38,071 nt of DNA from Limnohabitans sp. Rim8 (GTDB taxonomy: Bacteria > Pseudomonadota > Gammaproteobacteria > Burkholderiales > Burkholderiaceae_C): NCBI GenBank assembly GCA_945897795.1, contig CAMDFT010000026.1:1-38071 (forward strand). The letters are read 5' to 3'. The translations under genes and the position numbers were made by a program. Of this stretch, positions 26,940 to 35,620 are shown in pieces. The notes beneath the pieces were generated by a model. It saw only the letters and a list, made by a program, of their open reading frames with translations. It was not told where the DNA came from and did no database searches. The first letter of the stretch is position 1, and every line of letters starts with the position of its first letter.

Positions 26940-27887
26940 TCAGCCCTTTTGCATCAGCACTTCAAGCTTGACCGCATCGGCGCAAAAAGCGCGGATGCCT
27001 TCGGCCAGCTTCTCGGTGGCCATGGCATCTTCATTGAGCGCCAAGCGGAAAGAGGCTTCGTCATAACTCACAGCGGGCAGGTCCATCCCCTGGGCCGCAG
27101 CGGCATCCAAAGCCTGACCCAACGGCGCTTCGGTCGCGGCCAGCTGCGCTAACAATTCAGGGCTAATGGTCAACAAATCACAACCGGCCAAGGCCACGAT
27201 CTGACCGACATTGCGAAACGACGCGCCCATGACTTCGGTTTTGATGCCGTGCTTTTTGTAGTGGTTAAAAATCGCCCGCACCGACTGCACACCGGGGTCG
27301 TTCGCGCCCGACATGGCCGCCTCATCCCAGGCGGCGCCTGCAGACTTTTTGGTCCAGTCGTAAATGCGACCCACAAAAGGCGATATCAATTGAACCCGTG
27401 CCTGGCCACACGCCACCGCCTGGCAAAAAGCAAACAACAAGGTCAGGTTGCAGCGGATGCCTTCGCGCTCCAACTCGGCCGCCGCCTGGATGCCTTCCCA
27501 CGTCGAAGCGATCTTGATCAGCACACGCTCCCGGGCAATCCCTTGCGCCTCGTACAGCGCCATGATGCGGCGCGCCCGGGCCAAGGTGGCGGCCGTGTCA
27601 AAGCTCAAACGGGCATCGACTTCGGTCGACACGCGGCCGGGAATGGTCTTCAAAATCTCACACCCAAAGCGCACCAACAGGTGGTCCATCACCACGTCCA
27701 GTGACTGGCCCCGGTGCGTGGCCACGGCCTCGGCCAGCAGGGGCGCGTATTCGGGCTTTTGCACGGCCTTCAAGATCAAGGACGGGTTGGTCGTCGCATC
27801 TTGTGGCTGGAACTGGGCCAACTGTTTGAAGTCGCCGGTATCGGCCACCACGGTGGTGAATTGTTTGAGGGCGTCGAGTTGGTTCAT
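26940..27887 (-). CDS. tal: Transaldolase
   Basis: Transaldolase moves a three-carbon dihydroxyacetone unit from sedoheptulose-7-phosphate to glyceraldehyde-3-phosphate in the non-oxidative pentose phosphate pathway. The 315-residue length matches TalB-type enzymes. The signatures are present: [11 protein letters not shown] (30-40), the Schiff-base lysine K125 in [12 protein letters not shown], and [10 protein letters not shown]. It heads the tal-pgi operon and is divergent from zwf across 82 bp. Confidence 0.97.
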   Translation of the reverse strand: MNQLDALKQFTTVVADTGDFKQLAQFQPQDATTNPSLILKAVQKPEYAPLLAEAVATHRGQSLDVVMDHLLVRFGCEILKTIPGRVSTEVDARLSFDTAATLARARRIMALYEAQGIARERVLIKIASTWEGIQAAAELEREGIRCNLTLLFAFCQAVACGQARVQLISPFVGRIYDWTKKSAGAAWDEAAMSGANDPGVQSVRAIFNHYKKHGIKTEVMGASFRNVGQIVALAGCDLLTISPELLAQLAATEAPLGQALDAAAAQGMDLPAVSYDEASFRLALNEDAMATEKLAEGIRAFCADAVKLEVLMQKG

Positions 27888-27907
27888 GGGGGCATTTCAA
27901 AACAGAC

Positions 27908-27936
27908 TTGAATTATCGGTGAAACAAAGTTACATT
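27908..27936 (+). promoter_or_regulatory. Promoter of zwf-hexR
   Basis: TTGAAT (27908-27913) and TACATT (27931-27936) are spaced by exactly 17 bp on the plus strand, placing a start near 27943 and a leader of about 27 nt before the zwf ATG. The -10 lies inside the left arm of the inverted repeat and overlaps the opposite promoter's -35. Confidence 0.55.
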
Positions 27937-27940
27937 ACAA
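27912..27940 (-). promoter_or_regulatory. Promoter of tal-pgi
   Basis: On the minus strand TTGTAA (27940-27935) and GATAAT (27917-27912) are 17 bp apart, with a start expected near 27905, about 18 nt before the tal ATG. It interleaves with the zwf promoter on the other strand. Confidence 0.55.
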
Positions 27941-27959
27941 ATCAATTTTTTATGTAACT
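27928..27959. promoter_or_regulatory. Inverted repeat over the tal/zwf divergent promoters
   Basis: AGTTACAT-N16-ATGTAACT is a perfect 8+8 bp inverted repeat whose left arm covers the zwf -10 region and whose span reaches the tal -35. It ends ten bases before the zwf ATG. A regulator bound here could control both operons. The HexR-family gene in the zwf operon is the natural candidate, since HexR commonly controls zwf; the left arm region read on the minus strand starts TGTAAT, like one half of the known HexR consensus, but the full arrangement does not match it. Confidence 0.5.
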
Positions 27960-27969
27960 CAAGAACAAC

Positions 27970-29427
27970 ATGGCTTTTGATCTGGTTTTCTTTGGCGGCA
28001 CAGGCGATCTGGTCTGGCGCAAACTCATGCCGGCGCTGTTTCAGGCTTTTCGACATGGCACCTTACCCGATGCAGGGCGCATCATCGGCGTGGGCCGCGA
28101 CGACCTGAGCGACGAACAATACCGCCAACAAATCCAGTCGCGCTTTGAGCAAGTCGAAGGCGACAAAAGACCCAAGCCCGAAGAGTTCGCCCGTTTCGCC
28201 AGCCTGCTGTGCTACGTGCGCATGGACCTGTCCCAACCGGCGGCCTACGCCGCACTGGCCAGCCGTCTGGCCGAGCGCGAGACCGACCATGTCGTGATGT
28301 ATTTGTCCACCGCGCCCAGCCTGTTCACCACCGTGTGCGAACAACTTGCCGCCAGCGGTCTGAACACGCCCAAGACCCGCATCGTGCTCGAAAAACCCCT
28401 GGGCCACGACCTGGCCTCCAACCGCGCCATCAACCACGCGGTGGGCCTGGCCTTTAAAGAGCAGCAGGTCTTTCGCATTGACCACTACCTGGGCAAACCT
28501 GCGGTGCAAAACCTGTTTGCCATGCGCTTTGGCAACGCCCTGTTTGAACCCCTGTGGCGGCGCGAGCACATCGCCAACATCCAGATCACCATGTCCGAAG
28601 AGCTGGGCGTGGAAAAGCGCGGCGGCTTTTATGAGACCACCGGCGCATTGCGCGACATGGTGCAAAACCACGCGCTGCAACTGCTGTGTGCGATTGCCAT
28701 GGAGCCGCCCATCAACGCACACGCCGACGCCATCCGCGACGAGAAACTCAAAGTGCTGCGCGCCTTGAAACGCTGGACGCCCGAGACCCTGGGCCAGCAC
28801 GTCATTCGCGGCCAGTACGGCACGGGCAACAGCGAAGGCAAAGCGGTGCCTGGCTACCGCGAAGAGCCGGGCGTGGACCTGCAAAGCAGCACCGAAACCT
28901 TTGTGGCGCTGCGCACAGAGATCGCCAACTGGCGCTGGGCGGGTGTGCCGTTTTACATCCGCACCGGCAAACGCATGGCCTCGCGTGAGGCGCACATAGA
29001 CATCAATTTCCGCCCCACCCCGCACGAAATTTTCAAAAGCCCAGTAGGCCAGGTCAACAAACTGGTCATCCACCTGCAACCCAAAGACGGGCTGGAGCTG
29101 CACCTGTTTGCCCAAGGCCAAAGCAAACGCGGCCAAGGCAACGGCACGCTGAGCCCCGTGCACCTGGACCTGGACTTTGACAAACGCTTTGGCAGCGAAC
29201 GTGTGGGCGCTTACGAGCGCTTGCTGCTGGATGTGCTGGACGGCCGGCTGAACCTGTTTGTGCGCAGCGACGAACAAGAAGAAGCCTGGCGCTGGGTCGA
29301 GCCGATCTTGCAACACTGGCAGGGTGACACCAACGGCCCGCGCCCCTATGCCGCAGGCACCTGGGGCCCCAGCGCCGCCAGCGCCATGATTGCCCGCGAC
29401 GGCTTTTGCTGGTCCGAAGAAAACTGA
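27970..29427 (+). CDS. zwf: Glucose-6-phosphate 1-dehydrogenase
   Basis: Zwf oxidises glucose-6-phosphate to 6-phosphogluconolactone with NADP (or NAD), the entry to the oxidative pentose phosphate and Entner-Doudoroff routes. The 485-residue product has the nucleotide-binding FFGGTGDL (7-14), the catalytic signature RIDHYLGK (169-176) and the GVPFYIRTGKRM motif. Length is normal. There is no clear ribosome site before the ATG. hexR follows after 14 bp. No pgl or edd is adjacent. Confidence 0.97.
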   Translation: MAFDLVFFGGTGDLVWRKLMPALFQAFRHGTLPDAGRIIGVGRDDLSDEQYRQQIQSRFEQVEGDKRPKPEEFARFASLLCYVRMDLSQPAAYAALASRLAERETDHVVMYLSTAPSLFTTVCEQLAASGLNTPKTRIVLEKPLGHDLASNRAINHAVGLAFKEQQVFRIDHYLGKPAVQNLFAMRFGNALFEPLWRREHIANIQITMSEELGVEKRGGFYETTGALRDMVQNHALQLLCAIAMEPPINAHADAIRDEKLKVLRALKRWTPETLGQHVIRGQYGTGNSEGKAVPGYREEPGVDLQSSTETFVALRTEIANWRWAGVPFYIRTGKRMASREAHIDINFRPTPHEIFKSPVGQVNKLVIHLQPKDGLELHLFAQGQSKRGQGNGTLSPVHLDLDFDKRFGSERVGAYERLLLDVLDGRLNLFVRSDEQEEAWRWVEPILQHWQGDTNGPRPYAAGTWGPSAASAMIARDGFCWSEEN

Positions 29428-29441
29428 CAAGGAATTGCGCC

Positions 29442-30287
29442 ATGCTCGAACGAATCAAAGCTTCCCTGCCCTCGCTGGCGCCTGCCGAGCAACGCGTGGG
29501 CAAACTCGTGCTGGCCGACCCGCGTGCCTTTGCCAAGCTGCCCGTGACCGAGTTGGCCAACCGCGCCCATGTGAGCAAACCCACCGTGGTGCGCTTTTGC
29601 CGCAGCGTGGGTTACGACGGCCTGTCGGACTTTAAACTCAAGCTGGCCGGCAGCGTCAGCGAAGGCGTGCCCTTCATCCACCGCAGTGTGGACGCAGACG
29701 ACAAGACCAGCGACATTGCGGTCAAGGTCATCGACAACACCGTGGCCGCGTTTTTGAAGTACCGCAACGACGCCAGCTCTTTTGCACTGGAACACGCCGC
29801 GCATGCCCTGGCATCCACCCAGAAAACCAACCGCCGCATCGAGTTTTATGGCGTGGGCAATTCGGGCATCGTGGCGCAAGACGCGCAGCACAAATTCTTC
29901 CGCCTGGGCGTCAACGCCATCGCCTACAGCGACGGCCACATGCAGGTCATGAGCGCCTCCATGCTCAAACCCGGTGACTGTGCGGTAATCATCTCCAACT
30001 CGGGCCGCACCCGCGACCTGATGGACGCCTGCGACATCGCCAAAAAGCAAGGTGCCACGACCATCGTCATCACCGCAAGCGGCTCACCGCTGGCCAGCGC
30101 CGGGCATATCCACCTCACGGCCGACCACCCCGAGGGCTACGACAAATACAGCCCCATGGTCTCTCGCTTGCTGCACCTGCTCATCATCGACATCCTGGCC
30201 ACCACCGTGGCCCTGCGAATTGGTGAAGCGCTGCAACCGGCGCTGCGCGACATGAAGAAAAACCTGAGCAGTAAGCGTTACGCCTGA
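29442..30287 (+). CDS. hexR: RpiR/HexR-family transcriptional regulator
   Basis: HexR proteins are sugar-phosphate-responsive regulators of central carbon genes, sensing KDPG. The 281-residue product (ATG at 29442, AAGGA upstream) has an N-terminal HTH_6 domain (about 1-77, with LPVTELANRAHVSKPTVVRFCRSVGY) and a SIS sugar-phosphate domain (about 125-255, with RIEFYGVGNSG and AVIISNSGRTRD). Position right behind zwf is the usual place of hexR. It probably controls the divergent zwf/tal promoters and its own operon. A longer in-frame reading from 29406 overlaps zwf and has no support. Confidence 0.9.
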   Translation: MLERIKASLPSLAPAEQRVGKLVLADPRAFAKLPVTELANRAHVSKPTVVRFCRSVGYDGLSDFKLKLAGSVSEGVPFIHRSVDADDKTSDIAVKVIDNTVAAFLKYRNDASSFALEHAAHALASTQKTNRRIEFYGVGNSGIVAQDAQHKFFRLGVNAIAYSDGHMQVMSASMLKPGDCAVIISNSGRTRDLMDACDIAKKQGATTIVITASGSPLASAGHIHLTADHPEGYDKYSPMVSRLLHLLIIDILATTVALRIGEALQPALRDMKKNLSSKRYA

Positions 30288-30354
30288 AGCGGCGGCTCTG
30301 CAAGGGTTCATCGCGCCGAATCTATTAAAAGTCAATCAGCGCAAATGGGCCGTC

Positions 30355-31767
30355 TCAGGCAGCAGGCCAACTCAGGCGAATGGCTGTGCCGCGCCCATCG
30401 GCCAAGGGGCTGCGCACACCGACTTGCGACCCGTGCTGGCTCGCGATTTCTTTCACAATGGCCAGGCCCAGGCCACTGCCGCTCACCCCCGAAGGTGCGG
30501 CGCGGTAAAAACGCTCGAACACATGGGCCTGGTGCTCAGGCGCGATGCCCGGGCCATCGTCCTCCACTTCCAGCCAACGGTCCCCGACCCGCACCGTGAT
30601 GTGCATGCCCGCAGGGCCGTGGTGAATGGCGTTGTCGATCAAGTTGCTCAAGGCCTCGTGCAGCAACAGGTCTACGCCTTGCACCTCGCATTGCGCCACC
30701 TGCGCCTCCAGACCCAGGTCATCGCCCAACTGGTGGGCGCGCACCAAATACTCTTGCGTCACACGCCGGGCCAGCGCCACCAGGTCCACGCTTTGCGGGC
30801 TGTGCATTTCGCGGGCGTGCTCGACCCGTGTCATGGCCAGCAGTTGCTCGGTCAGGCGCACGGCGTCGTCGGTGGTTTGCCTGGCCGCCGACAGCAAGGC
30901 CTGCGCCTGTTCGGGCTCGGCATTGCGCTGGGCCAGCGCCAGCTGCGTTTTAAGGGCCGTAAGGGGCGTGCGCAACTGGTGCGCAGCGTTGTCCAAAAAG
31001 CGCTTGCGGATGTCGATCAATCGGCCCAATCGGTCCAGATAGCTGTTCAGGGTCTCGATCAGGGGCCGCAACTCGCGTGGCAAGTCCGGTGGCTGAATGG
31101 GCGAGAAGTCGTCGTCGGCCTTGTTCGCCAATTGCCGACGAAACGCCTCCAGTGGCCGGATGCCACGCTGCACACCCCAGATCACCAAAATCGCAGCCGC
31201 CAACAGCAACAAGCCCTGGCTGCCCAAGGTGTCCCACAAAATGTTCTGAATCAATTGCTGACGCGCCTCCATGGTTTCGGCCACGGTGATCTTGATCAGC
31301 GGCTCGCTCAGGCCCGCGTCCTCCATGACGTGCGTGAGTTGGGCCAGGCGCACGGGCTGGTTCAGGTACACCCCGTCGTCGAACTGCACCAAGGCAAAAT
31401 ACTTCACGGCCGACTGCGTGCGCACAGGCGCATCGGGCAAAGCCGCCACACCGGCCAAGTACTGACCTGCGGGGGTGGCGACTTTGTAAAACAATCGCGA
31501 GCCGGTGTGGTTTTCAAACAAGTAGCCTGCGGCCTTCATCACGTCCAGCTGCAGGCGACCATCGCGCCAAGCCAGCTCTTCGGCCAAGGTCCGTGCAGCC
31601 AGATACAAAGACCGGTCATAAGCCTCGTTGGCCGCCTGCACCGCATTGCCATAGCCAACCCAGGCGTTGACGCCGATCAACGCGGCCAGCGGCAGCAAAA
31701 TCCAGCTGAGCAAGCGCCTGCGCAGCGATGACACCGCTCGGACCGGATGCGCTGGCGTTGTGGTCAT
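30355..31767 (-). CDS. tctE: Sensor histidine kinase TctE-like
   Basis: TctE senses tricarboxylates and phosphorylates TctD to induce the Tct transporter. The 470-residue product has a membrane helix at about 17-36, a periplasmic sensor domain (about 37-182), a second helix at about 183-200, and a cytoplasmic kinase. The phospho-acceptor H263 is in AAHQLRTPLT, and the ATPase has N (NLIDNAIHHG), G1 (DDGPGIAP) and G2 (GSGLGLAIV) boxes. Its ATG overlaps the tctD stop (ATGA). The signal is presumably a carboxylate imported by the adjacent tctCBA system, by inference from context. Confidence 0.9.
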   Translation of the reverse strand: MTTTPAHPVRAVSSLRRRLLSWILLPLAALIGVNAWVGYGNAVQAANEAYDRSLYLAARTLAEELAWRDGRLQLDVMKAAGYLFENHTGSRLFYKVATPAGQYLAGVAALPDAPVRTQSAVKYFALVQFDDGVYLNQPVRLAQLTHVMEDAGLSEPLIKITVAETMEARQQLIQNILWDTLGSQGLLLLAAAILVIWGVQRGIRPLEAFRRQLANKADDDFSPIQPPDLPRELRPLIETLNSYLDRLGRLIDIRKRFLDNAAHQLRTPLTALKTQLALAQRNAEPEQAQALLSAARQTTDDAVRLTEQLLAMTRVEHAREMHSPQSVDLVALARRVTQEYLVRAHQLGDDLGLEAQVAQCEVQGVDLLLHEALSNLIDNAIHHGPAGMHITVRVGDRWLEVEDDGPGIAPEHQAHVFERFYRAAPSGVSGSGLGLAIVKEIASQHGSQVGVRSPLADGRGTAIRLSWPAA

Positions 31768-32471
31768 GCACTGCCCGAAGGCGAAGTCAGCATGTAGCCC
31801 ATGCCGCGAAAGGTGGTGATCACCACTTCGGCAGGCCCACTGTGGGATGCCGCAGAAGTTTCGAGCTTTTTGCGCAAACGGTAAATCAGCACCTCCACCG
31901 CGTCCAGCCCGGCGGCCTCGTCAGCGAACACCTCGCTGTGCAGCTGCTCTTTGCTCACCGTGCGCTGCGGCGAGGACAGCAACACACGCAGCGCAGCTGC
32001 CTCGCGTTGCGTCAAAGCCAGCACCTGACCGTGCAGTTGTGCGGTGCCGTTTTCGGGCTGCATCTCCAGCGGCCCCCAGCGCAGGGCCGTGGTTTTGGCG
32101 CGGCCATGGCGGCGAAGCAAAACCTGCAAGCGGGCTTCGAGCTCGCTCAAATCAAACGGCTTGGGCAAGTAGTCATCGGCCCCCATGTTCAGACCCAGCA
32201 CCCGGTCGGGCACACTGGCGCGCGCCGTCAAAATCAGCACCGGCACTGCATCGCCACGCGAACGCAAGGCCTGCAGCACGCTCAGGCCGTCTGGCCCCGG
32301 CAACTGCAAATCGAGCAGCACCGCATCAAAGCCGTGCCCCGGCTGCAGGCAGCGCTCGGCCGCATGGCCATCGGTGGCAAATTCAACCGCCATGCCGCCC
32401 TGGCGCAAGGCGGTGCCCAGCCACAGGGCAATGTCGGGTGTGTCTTCCACCAACAAAATGCGGGGGTTCAT
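31764..32471 (-). CDS. tctD: Response regulator TctD-like (OmpR family)
   Basis: The 235-residue product has a receiver domain with the acidic pair ED near 9-10, phospho-acceptor D54 in LLDLQLPGPDG, and the closing lysine in LPKPFDL, followed by an OmpR-type winged helix (about 130-228, ending with VLIYRLRKKL and VITTFRGMGYML). The start ATG at 32469-32471 gives the normal length; a 30-codon upstream extension is implausible. It precedes tctE on the minus strand and is divergent from tctC, the classic arrangement for a TctD-activated transporter. Confidence 0.92.
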   Translation of the reverse strand: MNPRILLVEDTPDIALWLGTALRQGGMAVEFATDGHAAERCLQPGHGFDAVLLDLQLPGPDGLSVLQALRSRGDAVPVLILTARASVPDRVLGLNMGADDYLPKPFDLSELEARLQVLLRRHGRAKTTALRWGPLEMQPENGTAQLHGQVLALTQREAAALRVLLSSPQRTVSKEQLHSEVFADEAAGLDAVEVLIYRLRKKLETSAASHSGPAEVVITTFRGMGYMLTSPSGSA

Positions 32472-32501
32472 CGGGTGATTGAGGGTATTCACTGAATGGA
32501 T

Positions 32502-32526
32502 TTGACAGGTGCTTGACAGCTTGACG
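32502..32526. promoter_or_regulatory. Three TTGAC direct repeats in the tctD-tctC spacer
   Basis: TTGACA (32502), TTGACA (32513) and TTGACG (32521) recur at 11 and 8 bp steps. OmpR-type regulators often bind ~11-bp direct repeats, so this may be a TctD site. One copy could instead be a -35 box, but no good -10 is placed behind any of them. Confidence 0.35.
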
Positions 32527-32533
32527 CCCGGCT

Positions 32534-32552
32534 TGGCACCAAAATCGTGCCA
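32534..32552. promoter_or_regulatory. Palindrome upstream of tctC
   Basis: TGGCAC-N7-GTGCCA is a perfect 6+6 bp inverted repeat 57 bp before the tctC ATG, in the divergent spacer with tctD. It looks like an operator for a dimeric regulator. It is not a sigma-54 promoter, because the -12 GC is missing. Confidence 0.45.
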
Positions 32553-32608
32553 TCTGCCCAAGGTATGTGCCCGGCAGTGGCTTTTTGATTTTCACACAGG
32601 AGACCTGC

Positions 32609-33583
32609 ATGTCCATTTCCAAACGCGACTTCATGGCCCTCGGCGCTGCCGCTGGTGCTTCTATGGCCCTGCCCGCTTGGGCTCAGGCCAAACCCATGTT
32701 TGACACGCTCAACATGTTCGTGCCCGCGGCCCCCGGCGGCGGCTGGGATGGCACCGCCCGCTCGATCGAACGCGCGGCCAAGGCCGCTGGCCTGGTGGGC
32801 AACATGCAGTTTGAAAACGTCGGCGGCGCCGGCGGCATGGTGGGCTTGCCTCGCTTTGTGAACCAGCGCAAAGGTCAGGGCAACATCCTGATGGTGGGCG
32901 GCTCGGTCATGATCGGTGCGGGCATCGCCAACAAGAGCCCGGTGACCATCAAAAACGTCACCCCCATCGCGCGCCTGACCGAAGAGGCTGGCGTCATCGT
33001 GGTGCCCGCAGCGGGCAAGATCAAGACCTGGAAAGAGCTCGAAGCGGCCATCAAAGCCAACCCCAAAGCCGTCTCGGTGGCCGGTGGCAGCGCTGGCGGC
33101 ACAGACCACTTGATCCTGGGCATGTTGATCAAAGCGCTGGGCAAAAACCCACGCGAAGCCGCTTATGTGGCCTTTGCTGGCGGCGGCCCCGCCAACGCAG
33201 CCATCTTGGGCAACCAGGTGGTGGCGGGCATTTCTGGCTACTCCGAGTTTGAAGAGCAAATCAAGGCCGGTAAGATGATTCCTTTGGCCGTCTCGGGCAA
33301 AAGCCGCATTCCCGGCGTCAACGTCCCGACTTTGACCGAACTGGGCATCAACGTGTCCGAATCCAACTGGCGCGGCGTGTTTGCCGCCCCTGGCATCAGC
33401 GACGCGCAGCGCAACAACTTGATTGACTTTGTCACCCGCCTGAGCCAATCGGCCGCTTGGAAGCAAGAGCTCGAAACCCGGAAATGGACCAATGCCTTCA
33501 TGACCGAGCGCCCGTTTGAGCGCGATCTGGCCAAAGACATTGCCGACAAGGAAGTGCTGATGAAAGAACTGGGCCTGGCATGA
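32609..33583 (+). CDS. tctC: Tripartite tricarboxylate transporter substrate-binding protein TctC
   Basis: TctC is the periplasmic receptor of the TctCBA secondary transporter. The 324-residue product starts with a twin-arginine-like or Sec signal (SISKRDFMALGAAAGASMALPAWAQA, split as SISKRDFM then a hydrophobic run) and has the family signatures FVPAAPGGGWDGTAR (near 37-51) and GGSAGGTDHL. The ATG at 32609 follows AGGAGA. tctB starts within its stop codon (ATGA). Its sequence suits the tricarboxylate-type rather than general Bug group (PGGGWD in place of PGG-S/T-D). Confidence 0.92.
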   Translation: MSISKRDFMALGAAAGASMALPAWAQAKPMFDTLNMFVPAAPGGGWDGTARSIERAAKAAGLVGNMQFENVGGAGGMVGLPRFVNQRKGQGNILMVGGSVMIGAGIANKSPVTIKNVTPIARLTEEAGVIVVPAAGKIKTWKELEAAIKANPKAVSVAGGSAGGTDHLILGMLIKALGKNPREAAYVAFAGGGPANAAILGNQVVAGISGYSEFEEQIKAGKMIPLAVSGKSRIPGVNVPTLTELGINVSESNWRGVFAAPGISDAQRNNLIDFVTRLSQSAAWKQELETRKWTNAFMTERPFERDLAKDIADKEVLMKELGLA

Positions 33584-34044
33584 CGCCTTTGCGCCTGGCT
33601 CTTTTGCTGTTGGCCGTGTGCGGCGTGGCGGCCTGGCAGGTCACGGTCATTCCGCCATCCCTGATGCAGATGACCGTGGGCCCGGTGCTGGCCCCGGCCG
33701 CCATCGTGGCAACGCTCACCGTGGTGGCGCTGCTCTACGGCTGGAGCGCCTGGCGCGGACGTCAGGTGGACCTGAGTCAGGAGGCCGGACAAGAAGCCCT
33801 GCCCGGCTCGACCACCCGAATGCTCAGCTTGCTGGGCGGTGGGGTGGCCTTCATCGCGCTGGTCATTCCCTTGGGTTTTGTGCTGCCGGGAACGCTGTGC
33901 GGCATGTGCATCGCGCGTGCGTTTGACGCGCCCTTCAGCGGCAAGTCGCTGCTCATTTGCGGCCTGATTGCCGGTGTGTTCTGGTTTGTCTTTGCCCGCC
34001 TTCTGGGCGTGGGCCTGGGCCCAGCTTTGCCCTGGTTAGTTTGA
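33580..34044 (+). CDS. tctB: Tripartite tricarboxylate transporter small membrane subunit TctB
   Basis: TctB is the small, poorly conserved membrane subunit that assembles with TctA. The 154-residue product has four predicted membrane helices (about 3-20, 32-53, 78-103 and 125-148) with a charged loop near 55-75, the family pattern. The gene overlaps tctC by four bases and precedes tctA by 12 bp. Assignment relies on topology and context as much as on sequence. Confidence 0.9.
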   Translation: MTPLRLALLLLAVCGVAAWQVTVIPPSLMQMTVGPVLAPAAIVATLTVVALLYGWSAWRGRQVDLSQEAGQEALPGSTTRMLSLLGGGVAFIALVIPLGFVLPGTLCGMCIARAFDAPFSGKSLLICGLIAGVFWFVFARLLGVGLGPALPWLV

Positions 34045-34056
34045 ATCGGATACCCC

Positions 34057-35553
34057 ATGGAAGCTTTTGACGCCCTGATGGGCGGCTTTGCCATTGCCTT
34101 GCAACCCACCACCTTGCTGTGGGGCTTTGTGGGCTGCTTTATCGGCACCCTCGTGGGCGTGTTGCCCGGCATTGGTCCGGCGCTGACCATCGCCTTGCTG
34201 CTGCCCCTGACCTACCATGTGCCCGCCACCAGCATGTTCGTCATGTTCGCGGGCATTTATTACGGCGCGGCCTATGGCGGCTCCACCACTTCCATCTTGC
34301 TCAACACCCCGGGCGAATCGGCGGCCGTGGTCACCGCGCTCGAGGGCAACAAAATGGCCAGAAACGGCCGCGCCGGACAGGCCCTGGCCACAGCGGCCAT
34401 CGGCAGCTTTGTGGCGGGCACCATCGGCACTTTGGCGCTCACCTTTTTTGCACCCTTGGTGGTCGATGCGGCGCTGGCTTTTGGCCCGGCCGAATACTTC
34501 AGCCTGATGGTCCTGTCGTTGGTGGCGGTGTCGGCGGTGCTGGGCAACTCCATGCTGCGCGGCCTGGTGGCCCTGAGCCTGGGCTTGCTGCTGGGCATGG
34601 TGGGCATTGACCTGCAAACGGGCCAACCCCGCTTCACCTTTGGCCGCCCCGAATTGCTTGATGGCATCGAAGTCACCGTGGCCGCAGTCGGCCTGTTTGC
34701 CGTGGGCGAGGCGCTTTACTTGGCTTGGCAAGGCCGAGAAACCAAAACAGGCGAAGTCATGAAACTCTCGGGCAGCCTGTGGATGAGCAAACAAGACTGG
34801 GCCCGCTCGTGGAAAGCTTGGCTGCGTGGCGCGTTCTTTGGATTTCCCATCGGCGCCATGCCTGCGGGCGGGGCCGAATTGCCCACGCTGCTGTCTTATT
34901 ACACCGAGAAAAAACTCTCCAAACACCCCGAAGAATTTGGCCACGGCGCGATCGAAGGTGTGGCGGGCCCGGAAGCCGCCAACAACGCGGCCGCTGCAGG
35001 CGTGCTGATGCCACTGCTCACATTGGGCATCCCCACTTCTGCCACCGCGGCCATCATGCTCTCGGCCTTTGAAGGCTACGGCATCCAAACCGGTCCACAA
35101 CTGTTCAGCCAACAAAGCGGCCTGGTCTGGACCCTGATCGCCAGCCTCTACATTGGCAACGTGATTTTGCTGATCCTCAACCTGCCCCTGGTCAGCCTCT
35201 GGGTCAAGCTGCTCAAGATCCCGCCGCCCTGGCTTTACGCGGGCATCATCGTCATCTCGACAGCAGGCGTTTACGGCGCCGGCAACTCGGTGTTCAACGT
35301 GGGCTTGTTGTTTGTCTTTGGCCTGCTGGGCTATGTGATGCGGCGCTTTGACTTCCCGGCCGCGCCCTTGATCGTGGGCCTGATCCTGGCCCCTATGGCC
35401 GAACAATCCATGCGCCAGGCCCTGACCATCAGCCAAGGCGAATGGTCCACCTTTTTCACCCGCCCCCTGTCGGGCAGCTTGATGGCCGTGGCAGCGCTGC
35501 TGCTGATCGTGCCCCCCCTGTGGAAACAATGGCGACACCTTCAAGCCCGCTGA
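34057..35553 (+). CDS. tctA: Tripartite tricarboxylate transporter large permease TctA
   Basis: TctA is the main permease of the tripartite tricarboxylate transporter. The 498-residue product has about 11-12 membrane helices and the family motifs [20 protein letters not shown] (near 29-48), [20 protein letters not shown] (near 68-87) and [12 protein letters not shown] (near 325-336). Length is normal. It follows tctB closely and completes tctCBA. The substrate (citrate or another carboxylate) cannot be decided from sequence. Confidence 0.96.
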   Translation: MEAFDALMGGFAIALQPTTLLWGFVGCFIGTLVGVLPGIGPALTIALLLPLTYHVPATSMFVMFAGIYYGAAYGGSTTSILLNTPGESAAVVTALEGNKMARNGRAGQALATAAIGSFVAGTIGTLALTFFAPLVVDAALAFGPAEYFSLMVLSLVAVSAVLGNSMLRGLVALSLGLLLGMVGIDLQTGQPRFTFGRPELLDGIEVTVAAVGLFAVGEALYLAWQGRETKTGEVMKLSGSLWMSKQDWARSWKAWLRGAFFGFPIGAMPAGGAELPTLLSYYTEKKLSKHPEEFGHGAIEGVAGPEAANNAAAAGVLMPLLTLGIPTSATAAIMLSAFEGYGIQTGPQLFSQQSGLVWTLIASLYIGNVILLILNLPLVSLWVKLLKIPPPWLYAGIIVISTAGVYGAGNSVFNVGLLFVFGLLGYVMRRFDFPAAPLIVGLILAPMAEQSMRQALTISQGEWSTFFTRPLSGSLMAVAALLLIVPPLWKQWRHLQAR

Positions 35554-35620
35554 TCTGGACTTACCCTTTGAATCACCGCATTGATTTGCTTGAAATTTCA
35601 ACTTTTTTGAAACTGCAGCC

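Noticed and set aside
28063..29430. 455-residue open frame antisense to zwf
   Set aside because: Shadow of zwf, which has intact catalytic motifs.
32534..32552. Sigma-54 promoter upstream of tctC
   Set aside because: TTGGCAC resembles a -24 element but the -12 GC dinucleotide is not at the right distance; the palindrome explains the sequence better.
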